A stretch of 64,000 nt of DNA from JAFEDN01 sp963832945 (lineage in GTDB: Bacteria; Pseudomonadota; Gammaproteobacteria; Coxiellales; Coxiellaceae): positions 558,001-622,000 of the forward strand of contig CAWHVV010000010.1 of the NCBI GenBank assembly GCA_963832945.1, in the 5' to 3' direction. The notes under the pieces were generated by a model. It searched no databases, had not been told where the DNA came from, and saw only the letters and a list, made by a program, of their open reading frames with translations. Positions 25,606 to 34,368 of this stretch are shown in pieces. Position numbers and translations under genes: made by a program. Every line of letters begins with the position of its first letter. The stretch's first letter is position 1.

Positions 25606-26996
25606 GGCTGTCCCGATTTTTTTTATATTTTAATCATTGCCATGTATATGTGAAAATATGTAGAGAGATAACTATATTGATTTAAACCCCCTCCGCGGTA
25701 TTCCCGGCATCCGCCCAAAGGCTCGCGGGATCTTCACTGCGGGTCCTGTCAGACTCCACTCAGGCCCCGTGCTCGTTACGCGTAATAGCAGGCGCATAGC
25801 ACGGTTAGAGAGATTGTGCAGTGAAACTATTCAGGGCGCTTGAGTGGAGCCGGTCCGCTTCACTGCGCGCGCGGCCTGAGTTCCGTCTGCCACCCGCGCT
25901 CATTGCGAATGGGCGGATGGCCGGGAATACCGCTATGTGCCCCGTCGAAGTTTTCCTCAGGAACGCATCCATGAAATCAGAGGCGAATCATCCCGCTATC
26001 CCAAACCAAAGTAGGGAAATTCAGGTAACGAATATAAGGTTTTGCCCTTTAACAAGTGCCTTGTATAAAATCGTATCTATGATTCCAAAAAAGGCGAATC
26101 ATATGAAACCGTCGGTTTGCTCAAAATTAGTCGGTGATGAGACGTTTTGGACTGAACCTATTAAAAAAATTCCAACAAATTTGCGGATATCGAATCGGGA
26201 ATGCAAAAATAGCACTTAAAACTTTACGGAAACTATTAGGGTTTGTTTACAATTCATTAATTATGTTTTACACAAGAATTTTGTCATTGCGAGCATTAGC
26301 GAAGCAATCCAGTTTCCTACTTTAGACAAGCTCCGCACTGGATTGCTTCACTGACGTTCGCAATGACGGCGAATAATTAATGAATTGTAAACAGGCCCTA
26401 ATAGGTAGTGACGACAATATGATAAAATTGATTCAATGTGCAACTTAAGAAGGAGATACAATCAGGTTATGGTTTATAAGGAATTATACAGATGAATTTT
26501 GGCTTTTTGCTTTTTTTGGGATCATAGATATGATTTACATGAGGCACTTGTTAAAGGGTAAAACCTTATATTCGTTACTGAATTGCCTACTTTGGTTTGG
26601 GATAGCGGGGATGATTCGCCTCTGATTTCATGGATGTGTTCCTGCGGAAAATTTTGACGGGGCACATAGCGGTATTCCCGGCCATCCGCCCATTCGCAAT
26701 GAGCGCGGGTGGCAGACGGAACTCAGGCCGCGCGCGCAGTGAAGCGGACCGGCTCCACTCATGCGCCCTGAATAGCTCCACGGCACAATCTCTCTAACCG
26801 TGCTATGCGCCTGCTATTACGCGTAACGAGCACGGGGCCTGAGTGGAGTCTGACAGGACCCGCAGTGAAGATCCTGCGAGCCTTTGGGCGGATGCCGGGA
26901 ATACCGCGGAGGGGGTTTAAATCAATAGAGTTATCTCTCTACATATTTTCACATACACATGGCAATGATTAAAATATAAAAAAACTCGGGACAGCC
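25606..26996. repeat. 1.39-kb inverted repeat with about 490-bp arms
   Basis: The left arm 25606-26095 and right arm 26509-26996 are imperfect reverse complements, starting at GGCTGTCCCGA and its mirror. Shared blocks include TTTAAACCCCCTCCGCGG and TAACGAATATAAGGTTTT. Each arm also contains its own smaller inverted pair (GGTATTCCCGGCATCCGCCC and GGGCGGATGGCCGGGAATAC). The roughly 410-bp centre has a nested hairpin element. No transposase-like frame is present; the short open frames in the arms look accidental. The region from 25459 to 27155 therefore holds repeats but no supported gene. Confidence 0.8.
26233..26404. mobile_element. 172-bp hairpin element with CATTGCGA core
   Basis: Ends CTATTAGGG(T)TTGTTTAC and the complement, with long arms including AATTCATTAATTAT. 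The inner part has TTGTCATTGCGAGC, GCGAAGCAATCCAG and their complements, a dispersed palindromic motif known from many bacteria. It is inserted in the centre of the large inverted repeat. Confidence 0.7.
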
Positions 26997-27072
26997 TTGG
27001 CAGACCGCAAGGCAGACTGGCTTCAAATATGTTAAAGTATATTTATCCTTGATTTTTTAACTCAAATTATCT

Positions 27073-27125
27073 AAAATTGCCCCATGTTTCTAACAAATTT
27101 TGTTATAAACATAGGGCAATTTTTG
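27073..27125. terminator. Strong hairpin followed by a T-run upstream of the DUF4143 gene
   Basis: AAAATTGCCCCATGTTT pairs with AAACATAGGGCAATTTTT around a 17-base loop, with T-runs on both strands. It fits a bidirectional rho-independent terminator that insulates the ATPase gene 30 bases downstream. A binding site for a regulator of that gene is an alternative. Confidence 0.55.
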
Positions 27126-27155
27126 ATATAAAAAATATTAAGTCATTGATTTTAA

Positions 27156-28493
27156 ATGAAAAGAACAGTTTTCACTTATCTGGAGCAATGGCGACAGGAT
27201 ACCGTGCACCATCCATTGATTCTCCGGGGGGCGCGCCAGGTCGGTAAGACTTACCTGGTAGATTACTTTGGTAAACATTACTTTTCCGAATTCTTCAGCA
27301 TTAATTTCGAAAAGGACCCTGGCTATAGCCAATGCTTCACCTCGCTTCATCCCAGAGATATTCTTAATAACATTTATTTAAAATCCGGTATGAGTATCAC
27401 GCCGAATAAAACTCTATTGTTTCTGGATGAAATTCAAGAATGTCCGCAAGCGATTACAGCATTGCGATACTTTAAAGAAGATATGCCTGAACTGCATGTG
27501 ATAGGGGCCGGCTCATTATTAGAATTTACGTTGAATGATGATGCCTTGAGCATGCCCGTGGGCCGCGCCCAATATTTATATTTAAAACCCATGTCTTTTT
27601 GGGAGTTTTTGCAGGCAGGAACTTATCAACATTTACTGGAGTATTTACAAAATACAACTATACGCGACGGCGTCAATGAAATTGCTCATCAACAATTAGT
27701 TAAATTGTTACGTGAATATTTCCTGCTCGGAGGATTACCCGCGGTATTACAGGAATATTGGCGAACACAAGATTTTTCTAAATCACAAGCGCTACAACAC
27801 AGTATATTAAATTTTTACCGGGATGATTTTGGAAAATATTCCGCTAAAATCAGACATAACGATATGCGCCGTATTTTGGAAAAAGCGCCCGGTTTAATTG
27901 GCGAACATTTTAAGTATGTGAAAATAGATCCTGAAACAGGCTCACGTGATTTAAAAATTGCTCTGGATTACCTGGGAAGGGCCGGATTAATCCATAAAGT
28001 GCATGAAACTAACGCGTCTGGATTACCTCTGAATGCTTTTATTAATGAAAAAATATTTAAAGTATTGTTGCTTGATATTGGCCTGGTGCAAGCCACGAGC
28101 TTATTATCCCCCGATTTATTACTCCGGGAGGACCTGATGCGAGTTAATCAGGGGGCACTGGCAGAGCAATTCGTGGGCCAGGAATTGGCAGCCTATCAGC
28201 TTCCTTATGTCGAAAGTCAGTTATATTTTTGGGAACGCAATAAACCCGGCAGTATGGCGGAAGTAGATTACGTGCTAAACGTCGATGAAAATATCCTTCC
28301 CATTGAAGTCAAGTCTGGAAAAACCGGCAGTTTGCGTTCATTGCAATTATTTTTAAATGAAAAAAATGCAAAGTTAGGTATACGTTTATCCCTGAAACCA
28401 CTCAGTTTTGAAAACAGAATATTATCAATACCGTTATATATGATTCACGAATTACCCCGCCTGGTGCGCGAGTGCATACCATCCTGCCATTGA
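27156..28493 (+). CDS. AAA ATPase with DUF4143 domain
   Basis: A 445-residue protein of the common AAA_14-DUF4143 architecture. Walker A GARQVGKTYLVDYFG (about residues 24-38), Walker B TLLFLDEIQECPQAI (about 87-101), and a C-terminal segment EVDYVLNVDENILPIEVKSG (about 367-386) that has the D-x(n)-E-x-K pattern of PD-(D/E)XK nucleases. The biological role of the family is unknown; members are frequent in genomic islands. It lies directly beside the large inverted repeat and the orphan parA. Its 3' end overlaps the convergent PTPS-like gene by 49 bp. Confidence 0.85.
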   Translation: MKRTVFTYLEQWRQDTVHHPLILRGARQVGKTYLVDYFGKHYFSEFFSINFEKDPGYSQCFTSLHPRDILNNIYLKSGMSITPNKTLLFLDEIQECPQAITALRYFKEDMPELHVIGAGSLLEFTLNDDALSMPVGRAQYLYLKPMSFWEFLQAGTYQHLLEYLQNTTIRDGVNEIAHQQLVKLLREYFLLGGLPAVLQEYWRTQDFSKSQALQHSILNFYRDDFGKYSAKIRHNDMRRILEKAPGLIGEHFKYVKIDPETGSRDLKIALDYLGRAGLIHKVHETNASGLPLNAFINEKIFKVLLLDIGLVQATSLLSPDLLLREDLMRVNQGALAEQFVGQELAAYQLPYVESQLYFWERNKPGSMAEVDYVLNVDENILPIEVKSGKTGSLRSLQLFLNEKNAKLGIRLSLKPLSFENRILSIPLYMIHELPRLVRECIPSCH

Positions 28494-28966
28494 CTGGTGG
28501 CGCTGTGTTCGGGGCCGTTGTAAACTTTAACGGTCATTTCCTGAATGTGAAAATCCCGAATAAAATCTTTTTCCAGCGCAAGCCGGTCTATAAACCAGTG
28601 TGATAATTCTTCAATTGTAATATTGGGCAATGTTAATAACATCACATCTTCTTTCAAAAACAGCATATATTTTTGATCGAAAATCACACGGTAATGCTCG
28701 TCCTCAGTTTTAATCTGTAAATAAGGAGACAGGGAAGGCAATAATAACCGGGAGTGTAATTGCCGGCATAAATTCGCTAATTTATTGCGGAAAATGGCAT
28801 AGTCAAAAGAGATGCCCGGTTCACCCAACGGTGCGGTGACCGCGGCTTCAAGACGATAATTATGCCCATGGATGCGTTCACGCGAAGTGGCGGAAAAAAT
28901 GGTAAAATGCCCGGCGGAAAAACTCAGATCCTTGCCGCTATAAAATTGTAAATTTGACAATTTCAT
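28445..28966 (-). CDS. 6-pyruvoyltetrahydropterin / 6-carboxytetrahydropterin synthase-like protein
   Basis: A 173-residue member of the PTPS/QueD family. Zinc-ligand histidines are seen in FSAGHF and IHGHNY. The nucleophilic Cys that normally stands four residues before the HGH motif is missing (SATSRERIHGHN), and the C-terminal region reads VKVYNGPEHSA rather than the usual VxET. It is longer than the usual 120 residues, with an insert around 85-115. The family makes pterin intermediates for queuosine, biopterin or folate. It sits downstream of midA and folB, which suggests folate rather than queuosine metabolism; the activity is uncertain. Confidence 0.7.
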   Translation of the reverse strand: MKLSNLQFYSGKDLSFSAGHFTIFSATSRERIHGHNYRLEAAVTAPLGEPGISFDYAIFRNKLANLCRQLHSRLLLPSLSPYLQIKTEDEHYRVIFDQKYMLFLKEDVMLLTLPNITIEELSHWFIDRLALEKDFIRDFHIQEMTVKVYNGPEHSATSQWQDGMHSRTRRGNS

Positions 28967-30135
28967 TACAATCTCTCTAACTGATTCATAAATGTAAATC
29001 CCAATAAAGGTTCTGCATAATTTTTTGTGAGCGCGATCGCCTTAAACGCTTCACCCATATCGCCAGGCAACGTTAAGCGCTGAATTTGCCGGCTCAGGGC
29101 GAAACGAACGCCGGGTTCTTCCTCTCCGTTCATAAAATCAGTAATGCCACAATTTAACAGGAATCCCGCCTGGGTGGTATAACCATGGACGGTCAGATCT
29201 CCACTCATCGCGGCGGACGCCACATGAGTGAAATCGACCTGAGCCGTGATGTCCTGAAGGCCCGGCCACCAGAATGGATTGGTATGAGCGCGATGCCGAA
29301 AATGGCATATCATCGTACCGCAACCACGGTCCGGATGGTAAAATTCCCGACGGGTTAGACCATAATCCATTAATAGAATAAGCCCTTCTTCCAAAAGGGT
29401 GTCGAGACTGGCGATCCAGCCAGGCAATAAGGCATTGATTTCAGAACTATACCCGTCTGAAAATTCCATCCCGAGCTGTGCCAACTGCCTTTCCAGACCA
29501 GGGCTGCTGAGCGGCCCCAGCTCCCAGGCGAAGGCGCCGTTTTTATGGGTCACATAATATTCCTGCAAACCTTTCCAGTACCCAAAACGATGAACAGGCA
29601 TGGCATCGATCACTTCGTTTGCCAAAATAACGCCACGAAATTTTGAAGGAGGCAGCCGCGATAACCAGATAACGCGCGGCAACAATTCCGGCGCGTGCTT
29701 TTGCAATTCCAGCCGCTGTCGCTGCTGTAATTCCGCGCTGACTTCAAGGATGTAATAATGCCGCGGAAGAGCGTCCAGAGACGCCAAAGTCTGTAAAATT
29801 ACCCGCGCCATAATGCCCGAACCCGCTCCGAATTCAAGGATGTCACCCCCCGGGAAATGGTTGAGTATTTGCCGGCATTGACGAGCCACACACTGGGAAA
29901 ATAACGGCGACAACTCCGGAGCGGTAATGAAATCCCCCTGATCCCCAAATTTCTGGCTGCCGGACCGGTAATATCCCAATTCTGGAGCGTATAATGCCAG
30001 CTCCATGTAACGCGAAAATGTCATGGGACCCTGCGTAGCGATTTCTGCGCAAATATTCGCCTGAAGCCGCCGGCTTAATGCCCTGGCGGCTTCATCCGGT
30101 TCCGGCAACTGTAAAATGGATGGTCGATTTAACAT
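28966..30135 (-). CDS. MidA-family SAM-dependent methyltransferase (DUF185)
   Basis: About 389 residues from the ATG at 30135 (MLNRPSIL). The family signature is visible: GPMTFSRYMELALYAPELGYY, GDFITAPELSPLFSQ, the SAM-binding ILEFGAGSGIMA and VILANEVIDAMPVHRF. The mitochondrial relative NDUFAF7 methylates an arginine of complex I; the bacterial target is not established. Start and folB stop overlap by a few bases, and the PTPS-like gene begins at its stop codon, giving a tight three-gene operon folB-midA-PTPS. Confidence 0.85.
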   Translation of the reverse strand: MLNRPSILQLPEPDEAARALSRRLQANICAEIATQGPMTFSRYMELALYAPELGYYRSGSQKFGDQGDFITAPELSPLFSQCVARQCRQILNHFPGGDILEFGAGSGIMARVILQTLASLDALPRHYYILEVSAELQQRQRLELQKHAPELLPRVIWLSRLPPSKFRGVILANEVIDAMPVHRFGYWKGLQEYYVTHKNGAFAWELGPLSSPGLERQLAQLGMEFSDGYSSEINALLPGWIASLDTLLEEGLILLMDYGLTRREFYHPDRGCGTMICHFRHRAHTNPFWWPGLQDITAQVDFTHVASAAMSGDLTVHGYTTQAGFLLNCGITDFMNGEEEPGVRFALSRQIQRLTLPGDMGEAFKAIALTKNYAEPLLGFTFMNQLERL

Positions 30136-30485
30136 AAACCACGTTCGATGATCACACCTGCGCCGGCGATGTCTGTCAGGTCGGCGGGCTTTTTGGTAAT
30201 GGCCAGCCGCACCCATGTGAGTGAAAATTTTTGGATTAAATTCTCGCTGACATTCACCGCCAGGGTTTCCAGTAACTGAAAACGGCTGGCGGCGATATAC
30301 TCGCGCAGATAGTGATAGATAGCCGCATAATCGATCGTTGCCGTGATGCTATCGGCGACAGCGGCTTTGGCTGAGTCTACGGCCGCTTCTATGTCCAAAA
30401 AAATAATCTGCGGAGTTATTTTTTCGTGTTCATACACGCCTATCAATGCGGGAACCGCTAATTGACGCAAGAATATTTTATCCAT
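30129..30485 (-). CDS. folB: Dihydroneopterin aldolase
   Basis: Cleaves dihydroneopterin to hydroxymethyl-dihydropterin in folate synthesis. The 118 residues from MDKIFLRQLAVPALIGVYEH show the typical start with the glutamate of the active site, TIDYAAIYHYLREYI, and LLETLAVNVSENLI. The ATG at 30485 fits the family; the longer open frame runs into a PE repeat. It is first in a small operon with midA and the PTPS-like gene. Confidence 0.92.
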   Translation of the reverse strand: MDKIFLRQLAVPALIGVYEHEKITPQIIFLDIEAAVDSAKAAVADSITATIDYAAIYHYLREYIAASRFQLLETLAVNVSENLIQKFSLTWVRLAITKKPADLTDIAGAGVIIERGLC

Positions 30486-30497
30486 CGGAAAATAAAT

Positions 30498-30657
30498 CAC
30501 CCTTATAAAAAAATAATTTTCGTAGAAAATTATCCCCGCGATGGGGGATCGCAAGGGGGAGAATCGCGATTCTCCTCCTTCATTCCGAGCATCGGCTCCG
30601 CCGAGCGCAGGATAAAAACAGGAAGCAATTTTCGCTGTACTCAGCGGAAATTGCTGG
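30498..30657. repeat. Palindromic element PE, copy 6
   Basis: A complete copy between dksA and folB (both minus strand), beginning CACCCTTATAAAA and ending with the CGCTGTACTCAGCG hairpin three bases before the dksA stop codon. The variable loop is 10 bases (AATCGCGATT). Read in the frame used by the polA copy, this copy would meet a TAA. Confidence 0.9.
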
Positions 30658-30659
30658 GT

Positions 30660-31121
30660 CTATTCTTCGGTGAGTTGCCGCTCTTTAATTTCTTCAAAGG
30701 TTTTGCAATCAATACATTTAACCGCTGTGGGACGCGCTTCCAGACGACGAATGCCAATCTCCGCTCCGCAATCCTCACAAAATCCATAATCACCTTTATC
30801 AATTTTATCCAGCGCCTGTTCAATTTTCTTCAGCAATTTACGTTCGCGGTCACGAGTACGTAATTCGAGATTAAAACCTTCTTCCTGACTGGCCCGATCG
30901 ATGGGGTCCGGATATAAAGCAGCGTCTTCTTTCATGTGATAGACAGTGCTATCCGCCTCTTCCATCAATTGCTGCTTCCACCTGTTCAATAAATTGCGGA
31001 AATGCGTCAACTGATTGGCGTTCATATACTCTTCGCCTTTCTTCTCTTCGTATGGCGCGATCCCAAGGAAACCGACATCCTTTTGAGCCTTTGGTTTGGT
31101 AGTTGTCGTGCGTTTAGTCAT
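30660..31121 (-). CDS. dksA: RNA polymerase-binding transcription factor DksA
   Basis: DksA binds the RNA polymerase secondary channel and works with ppGpp in the stringent response. From the ATG at 31121 (MTKRTTTT) the protein has 153 residues. It shows the coiled-coil tip with DPIDRASQEE, the family helix RTRDRERKLLKKIEQALDKI, and the zinc finger CEDCGAEIGIRRLEARPTA followed by VKCIDC. The unusual Lys/Thr-rich 20-residue N-terminus is like that in Legionellales. The upstream open frame beyond the ATG has no ribosome site. Confidence 0.95.
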   Translation of the reverse strand: MTKRTTTTKPKAQKDVGFLGIAPYEEKKGEEYMNANQLTHFRNLLNRWKQQLMEEADSTVYHMKEDAALYPDPIDRASQEEGFNLELRTRDRERKLLKKIEQALDKIDKGDYGFCEDCGAEIGIRRLEARPTAVKCIDCKTFEEIKERQLTEE

Positions 31122-31222
31122 CTTCTTGTCCCCCACTTGAATAACAAAGATGGGGGTCTGAACTCCCCCATCACGCAACAGAGTCCCTTTCAAAAAGAAC
31201 TCTTTAAACCGAATATTATAGC

Positions 31223-32068
31223 TTAACTTTGCGCCAGGAACAAATTTCCCTCGTAAACAAATTGAGCAGGACCGCGCATGCGGATCGGTGATCCTGGTCC
31301 ATGCCACGTAATCCACACCTCACCTCCCGGCTGATTGACCCGCACCTGCTCCTGCAATAACCCCAGACGCCGGCCGACAGCCACCGCCGCGCACGCGCCG
31401 CTGCCACAGGCTAAGGTGGGACCAGCTCCCCGTTCGTTAACCTGTAATAAAATTTGCGAAGGCGTTTCGATTTGCATAAAACCTACATTTACACCCTCGG
31501 GAAAATTCGGATGTCTGGATAATTGACCGCCCTGTTGCGCGACCACTGCGGCTTCAATTTTTTTGGTCAAAATAACCGCATGAGGATTGCCCACACCCAC
31601 CACCTGAAATTCAATGTCTTTCCCGTCAACTCTTAGGTGATATGGCGGCCCGGAGCTGTCAGTGGTGAAGGGAATCTGCGCCGGCACAAAGTAGGGTTCG
31701 CTCATTTCCACGGTAACACTGTCATCTGACTCTAAAAATACGCGGGTAATTTTATCATGGATGAGTAAACCGAACTCTTTCTTAGCGCTTAAGCCCCGCT
31801 CGTGAATAAATCTGGCCACGCAGCGTACGCCATTACCGCACTGTTGCGCAGAGGAACCGTCGTTATTGTAAATTAAACAGGTAAAATCAACGCCACGTTG
31901 CTGCGGCGCAGGGGCGATCACCAACAATTGATCAAAACCCACGCCCAGGTGACGGTCTGCCGCGTTGCGGATCTGCTCCCGGGTTAAAGAAAAAGGATTG
32001 ACGGTGGCGTCCACAATCATAAAATCATTTCCAATACCCTGCATTTTTGTGAAGGGTAACGTGATCAT
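31223..32068 (-). CDS. dapF: Diaminopimelate epimerase
   Basis: Interconverts LL- and meso-diaminopimelate for lysine and peptidoglycan. Starting at MITLPFTKMQGIGNDF (32068), the 281 residues include both catalytic cysteines, in SSAQQCGNGVRC and in LACGSGACAA, plus FTCLIYNNDGS. The gene follows the small lipoprotein LptM with a 4-base overlap, the same order as yifL-dapF of E. coli. Confidence 0.96.
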   Translation of the reverse strand: MITLPFTKMQGIGNDFMIVDATVNPFSLTREQIRNAADRHLGVGFDQLLVIAPAPQQRGVDFTCLIYNNDGSSAQQCGNGVRCVARFIHERGLSAKKEFGLLIHDKITRVFLESDDSVTVEMSEPYFVPAQIPFTTDSSGPPYHLRVDGKDIEFQVVGVGNPHAVILTKKIEAAVVAQQGGQLSRHPNFPEGVNVGFMQIETPSQILLQVNERGAGPTLACGSGACAAVAVGRRLGLLQEQVRVNQPGGEVWITWHGPGSPIRMRGPAQFVYEGNLFLAQS

Positions 32069-32181
32069 GGCAGAACCTGGGTGGTGTTTTGAGCCGGTGG
32101 TTCCGGTAATGTTAAGGGACCCGTCTGGCCGCAACCAGCAAGCAAAATACTCAGCAAAAATATTAGATAACAATCTTTCAT
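32065..32181 (-). CDS. lptM: LptM-like small lipoprotein
   Basis: A 38-residue lipoprotein: MKDCYLIFLLSILLAGCGQT with the lipobox LAGC, then GPLTLPEPP. The CGQTGPLTLP segment is the LptM (YifL) signature. LptM helps LptD mature in the outer membrane. The longer open frame upstream is not needed. It lies directly upstream of dapF, as in E. coli. Confidence 0.85.
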   Translation of the reverse strand: MKDCYLIFLLSILLAGCGQTGPLTLPEPPAQNTTQVLP

Positions 32182-32224
32182 GGTATAGTATCCTCTCAAT
32201 ATTAAAACAGCGGAGCTTAGGATT

Positions 32225-32905
32225 ATGCGTACGTTGCCACATTTAGAAGCGGTCATCACGGAAACCAGTCTTCCCGTTAACGCCACCGTCATCTGGCTAC
32301 ACGGATTAGGCGCAGATGGCCACGATTTTGCCGGCATCATCCCGCAATTACAGCTGCCACCGCAGTCAGGCATTCGTTTCATTTTTCCTCACGCGCCCGA
32401 ACGTCCGGTTACTCTTAATAATGGTTTCACCATGCGCGCCTGGTACGATATTTATTCTTTAAACAATCTCCATCGGGAGGATCGCGCCGGCATTGAAGTC
32501 AGCGAACAGGCAATTGGGCAACTCATCATGCAACAGCAGTCAGCCGGTATCCCGGCTACCCGTATTATTCTAGCAGGTTTTTCGCAAGGTGGTGCAATGG
32601 CGCTACACACCGGATTACGCTACCCTCTTCGCCTGGGTGGAATTATCGGTTTATCGACTTATCTACCACTTTTGCCTGACTTCGGCGCCACCTCACATTC
32701 TGAAAATCAGCAAACACCGATATTTTTGGGGCACGGCGCAGAGGATGATATTCTACCGATTTCTTTTGGACGAAAAACCCGAGACCATCTCATGCAGGCA
32801 GGCTATCCCGTGGAATGGCATCAATACTCAATGGGGCACCAGGTTTGCCTCCAGGAGATTGCGGATGTTAGCCAATGGCTGCAACTAACACTTATAAAAC
32901 AATAA
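32225..32905 (+). CDS. Phospholipase/carboxylesterase family hydrolase
   Basis: A 226-residue alpha/beta hydrolase of the acyl-protein thioesterase / carboxylesterase family. The oxyanion region VIWLHGLGADGHDF, nucleophile elbow ILAGFSQGGAM (Ser about 120), Asp in GHGAEDDILPISFG and the terminal His in YSMGHQV give a full catalytic triad. Substrates in the family are carboxylic esters or thioesters. Divergent from lptM-dapF. The final LIKQ codons and TAA stop coincide with the leader of PE copy 7 (CTTATAAAACAATAA). Confidence 0.9.
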   Translation: MRTLPHLEAVITETSLPVNATVIWLHGLGADGHDFAGIIPQLQLPPQSGIRFIFPHAPERPVTLNNGFTMRAWYDIYSLNNLHREDRAGIEVSEQAIGQLIMQQQSAGIPATRIILAGFSQGGAMALHTGLRYPLRLGGIIGLSTYLPLLPDFGATSHSENQQTPIFLGHGAEDDILPISFGRKTRDHLMQAGYPVEWHQYSMGHQVCLQEIADVSQWLQLTLIKQ

Positions 32906-33050
32906 TTTTCGCAGAAAATTCTCTACGCGATGGGGGATCGCAAGGGGGAGCAGCGCGCAGCGCTCCCCCTTCATTCCGAGCATCGGCTCCGCCGAGCGCA
33001 GGATATAAACAGCGAGCAACTGCCGCTGTACTCAGCGGCAGTTGCCAGCG
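32891..33050. repeat. Palindromic element PE, copy 7
   Basis: A complete copy between two convergent genes, touching both. Its leader contains the stop of the esterase gene and its terminal hairpin (CGCTGTACTCAGCGGCAGTT) encodes the GNCR end and stop of the gene at 33032. It has the 12-base variable loop CAGCGCGCAGCG. Confidence 0.92.
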
Positions 33051-33715
33051 AAAACTACCAAAGCGTCCTGGGTCATTTGTTGACTGAGAGATACGCTGGG
33101 CATTTCGCGCGTTAGCGCCACCACAGTATTCATTTTAGTCATCATGGGTCCCGGCTGAACGCTCAGATTGACGAAATTAATATTATATAAATTATAACCC
33201 TGCCCGGGATATATCGCATTGATCCGATCTAATTCCGCTTTAGCCTGATCATAAATCTGCATACGCAGTTTAGACTTTGTGATGTTGATTTCAGCCGTGC
33301 TGGGAGAGTAAATAATATCCTGAACGGTATAGGTTTGTCCTTCGCTGTTTAGCGCATGTACCCGTTCCCGTAATCCGGCCAGAGCAGTGTCCGGTAAACG
33401 CGCCTCGGCAACAGCATGTAATTGCTCCAGACTGGTTTTACCAGGACTTCGTGAGAATTCGGTGATGTGCCAAATAACTTCCGGCGCAATCCTTTTTAAT
33501 GAAGACTGAAAATTGTCCTGGGCTTTTGCTATTTGTTCCCTGTTAAATAAGGCATCGAGCGTAACACTCACTTTTGCGGTTTGTGTAGTGACCCAATCTT
33601 GCGCGGATAATTGCAGAGTTATCTGGGGCAATATATCGTCGCAGGAAGTATTTGCGTCTGCCTGACTATTGAAACTTAATACCGTAAAAAAAAGTGTCGT
33701 GATTATTTTTTTCAT
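33032..33715 (-). CDS. Periplasmic protein of unknown function
   Basis: About 227 residues from MKKIITTLFF (33715; ribosome site GGGAGA). A signal peptide of about 20 residues (ending SQADA) is followed by a cysteine pair region and a conserved-looking segment LSAQDWVTTQTAKVSVTLDA, then ARLPDTALAGLRERV. The strand pattern resembles SIMPL (DUF541)-type proteins, but I cannot assign it firmly. The start overlaps the end of mpg, so both may be translated together. The C-terminal GNCR-stop is contributed by PE copy 7. Confidence 0.6.
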   Translation of the reverse strand: MKKIITTLFFTVLSFNSQADANTSCDDILPQITLQLSAQDWVTTQTAKVSVTLDALFNREQIAKAQDNFQSSLKRIAPEVIWHITEFSRSPGKTSLEQLHAVAEARLPDTALAGLRERVHALNSEGQTYTVQDIIYSPSTAEINITKSKLRMQIYDQAKAELDRINAIYPGQGYNLYNINFVNLSVQPGPMMTKMNTVVALTREMPSVSLSQQMTQDALVVFAGNCR

Positions 33716-33720
33716 ATTTT

Positions 33721-34359
33721 TTAATCTCCCGTATTTAAAATAGTGACCATACATTTGCGCAAAGGATTTTGAGTACAAGCGTGGACATATTGAAAGTCAA
33801 TAAACCGGTATGGTAAGTGCGGGTCCCGATGTGCCGAAATCCCAAGACGTGTGGTTTGAATAATTTTACGCGGACGGTAGCCGACATCATCCAGATAAAA
33901 ACACTCAGAATCAAAATTTTTTTGATCCCAATCTTCCACTTTTAGCCCCAATGCTTTGCATAATAAAGTTTGCCCTGCGCATAACCTTTCCGGTTTGCGA
34001 GTGAGTGGCGGATTGAGCGCCTGCATGGTTTGCAGCATTAATGAATTGGATTCAGAGGTAAAGGGAATACCCGCCTTGATCAGAACAGCGTTTCCTTCGC
34101 CTCGCGCACTGACGTTCAGGGAACTTTTTCCGCGGGAGTAATACATATAAATAGTTCCCGGCGGCATAAATAAAGCGCGGCGTTTCGGGGTAAATCCCAA
34201 TGAGGCATGGCTTGCCTTTTCATTTAAATAATAAGCTTCCGTTTCCACTATCATTGCTTTCAGCCAAATTCCGGCATTTTTGACGCAAATTATTTTCCCT
34301 AATAAATTCCGGGCGAGTTCCTGTGCATCCTGGTCAAAAAAATCGTCGGTTAGCATCAT
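33721..34359 (-). CDS. mpg: 3-methyladenine DNA glycosylase (AAG family)
   Basis: Excises alkylated purines to start base excision repair. The 212 residues match the AAG/MPG fold: ARNLLGKIICV, then IVETEAYY with the catalytic Glu, KASHASLGFTPKRRALFMPP, TIYMYYSRGKSSLNVSARG and VLIKAGIP. Start at MMLTDDFF. It lies 10 bases downstream of ygfA on the same strand. Confidence 0.92.
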   Translation of the reverse strand: MMLTDDFFDQDAQELARNLLGKIICVKNAGIWLKAMIVETEAYYLNEKASHASLGFTPKRRALFMPPGTIYMYYSRGKSSLNVSARGEGNAVLIKAGIPFTSESNSLMLQTMQALNPPLTRKPERLCAGQTLLCKALGLKVEDWDQKNFDSECFYLDDVGYRPRKIIQTTRLGISAHRDPHLPYRFIDFQYVHACTQNPLRKCMVTILNTGD

Positions 34360-34368
34360 ATTTCATAT

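Noticed and set aside
25821..26219. A 132-codon open frame in the left arm of the large inverted repeat, mirrored by one at 26587-26781 on the other strand
   Set aside because: Both start in the same repeat arm (MxLFRAxEWSRSASLRARPE), lack ribosome sites, diverge after a few indels and match no protein family; they look like chance frames of a non-coding repeat.
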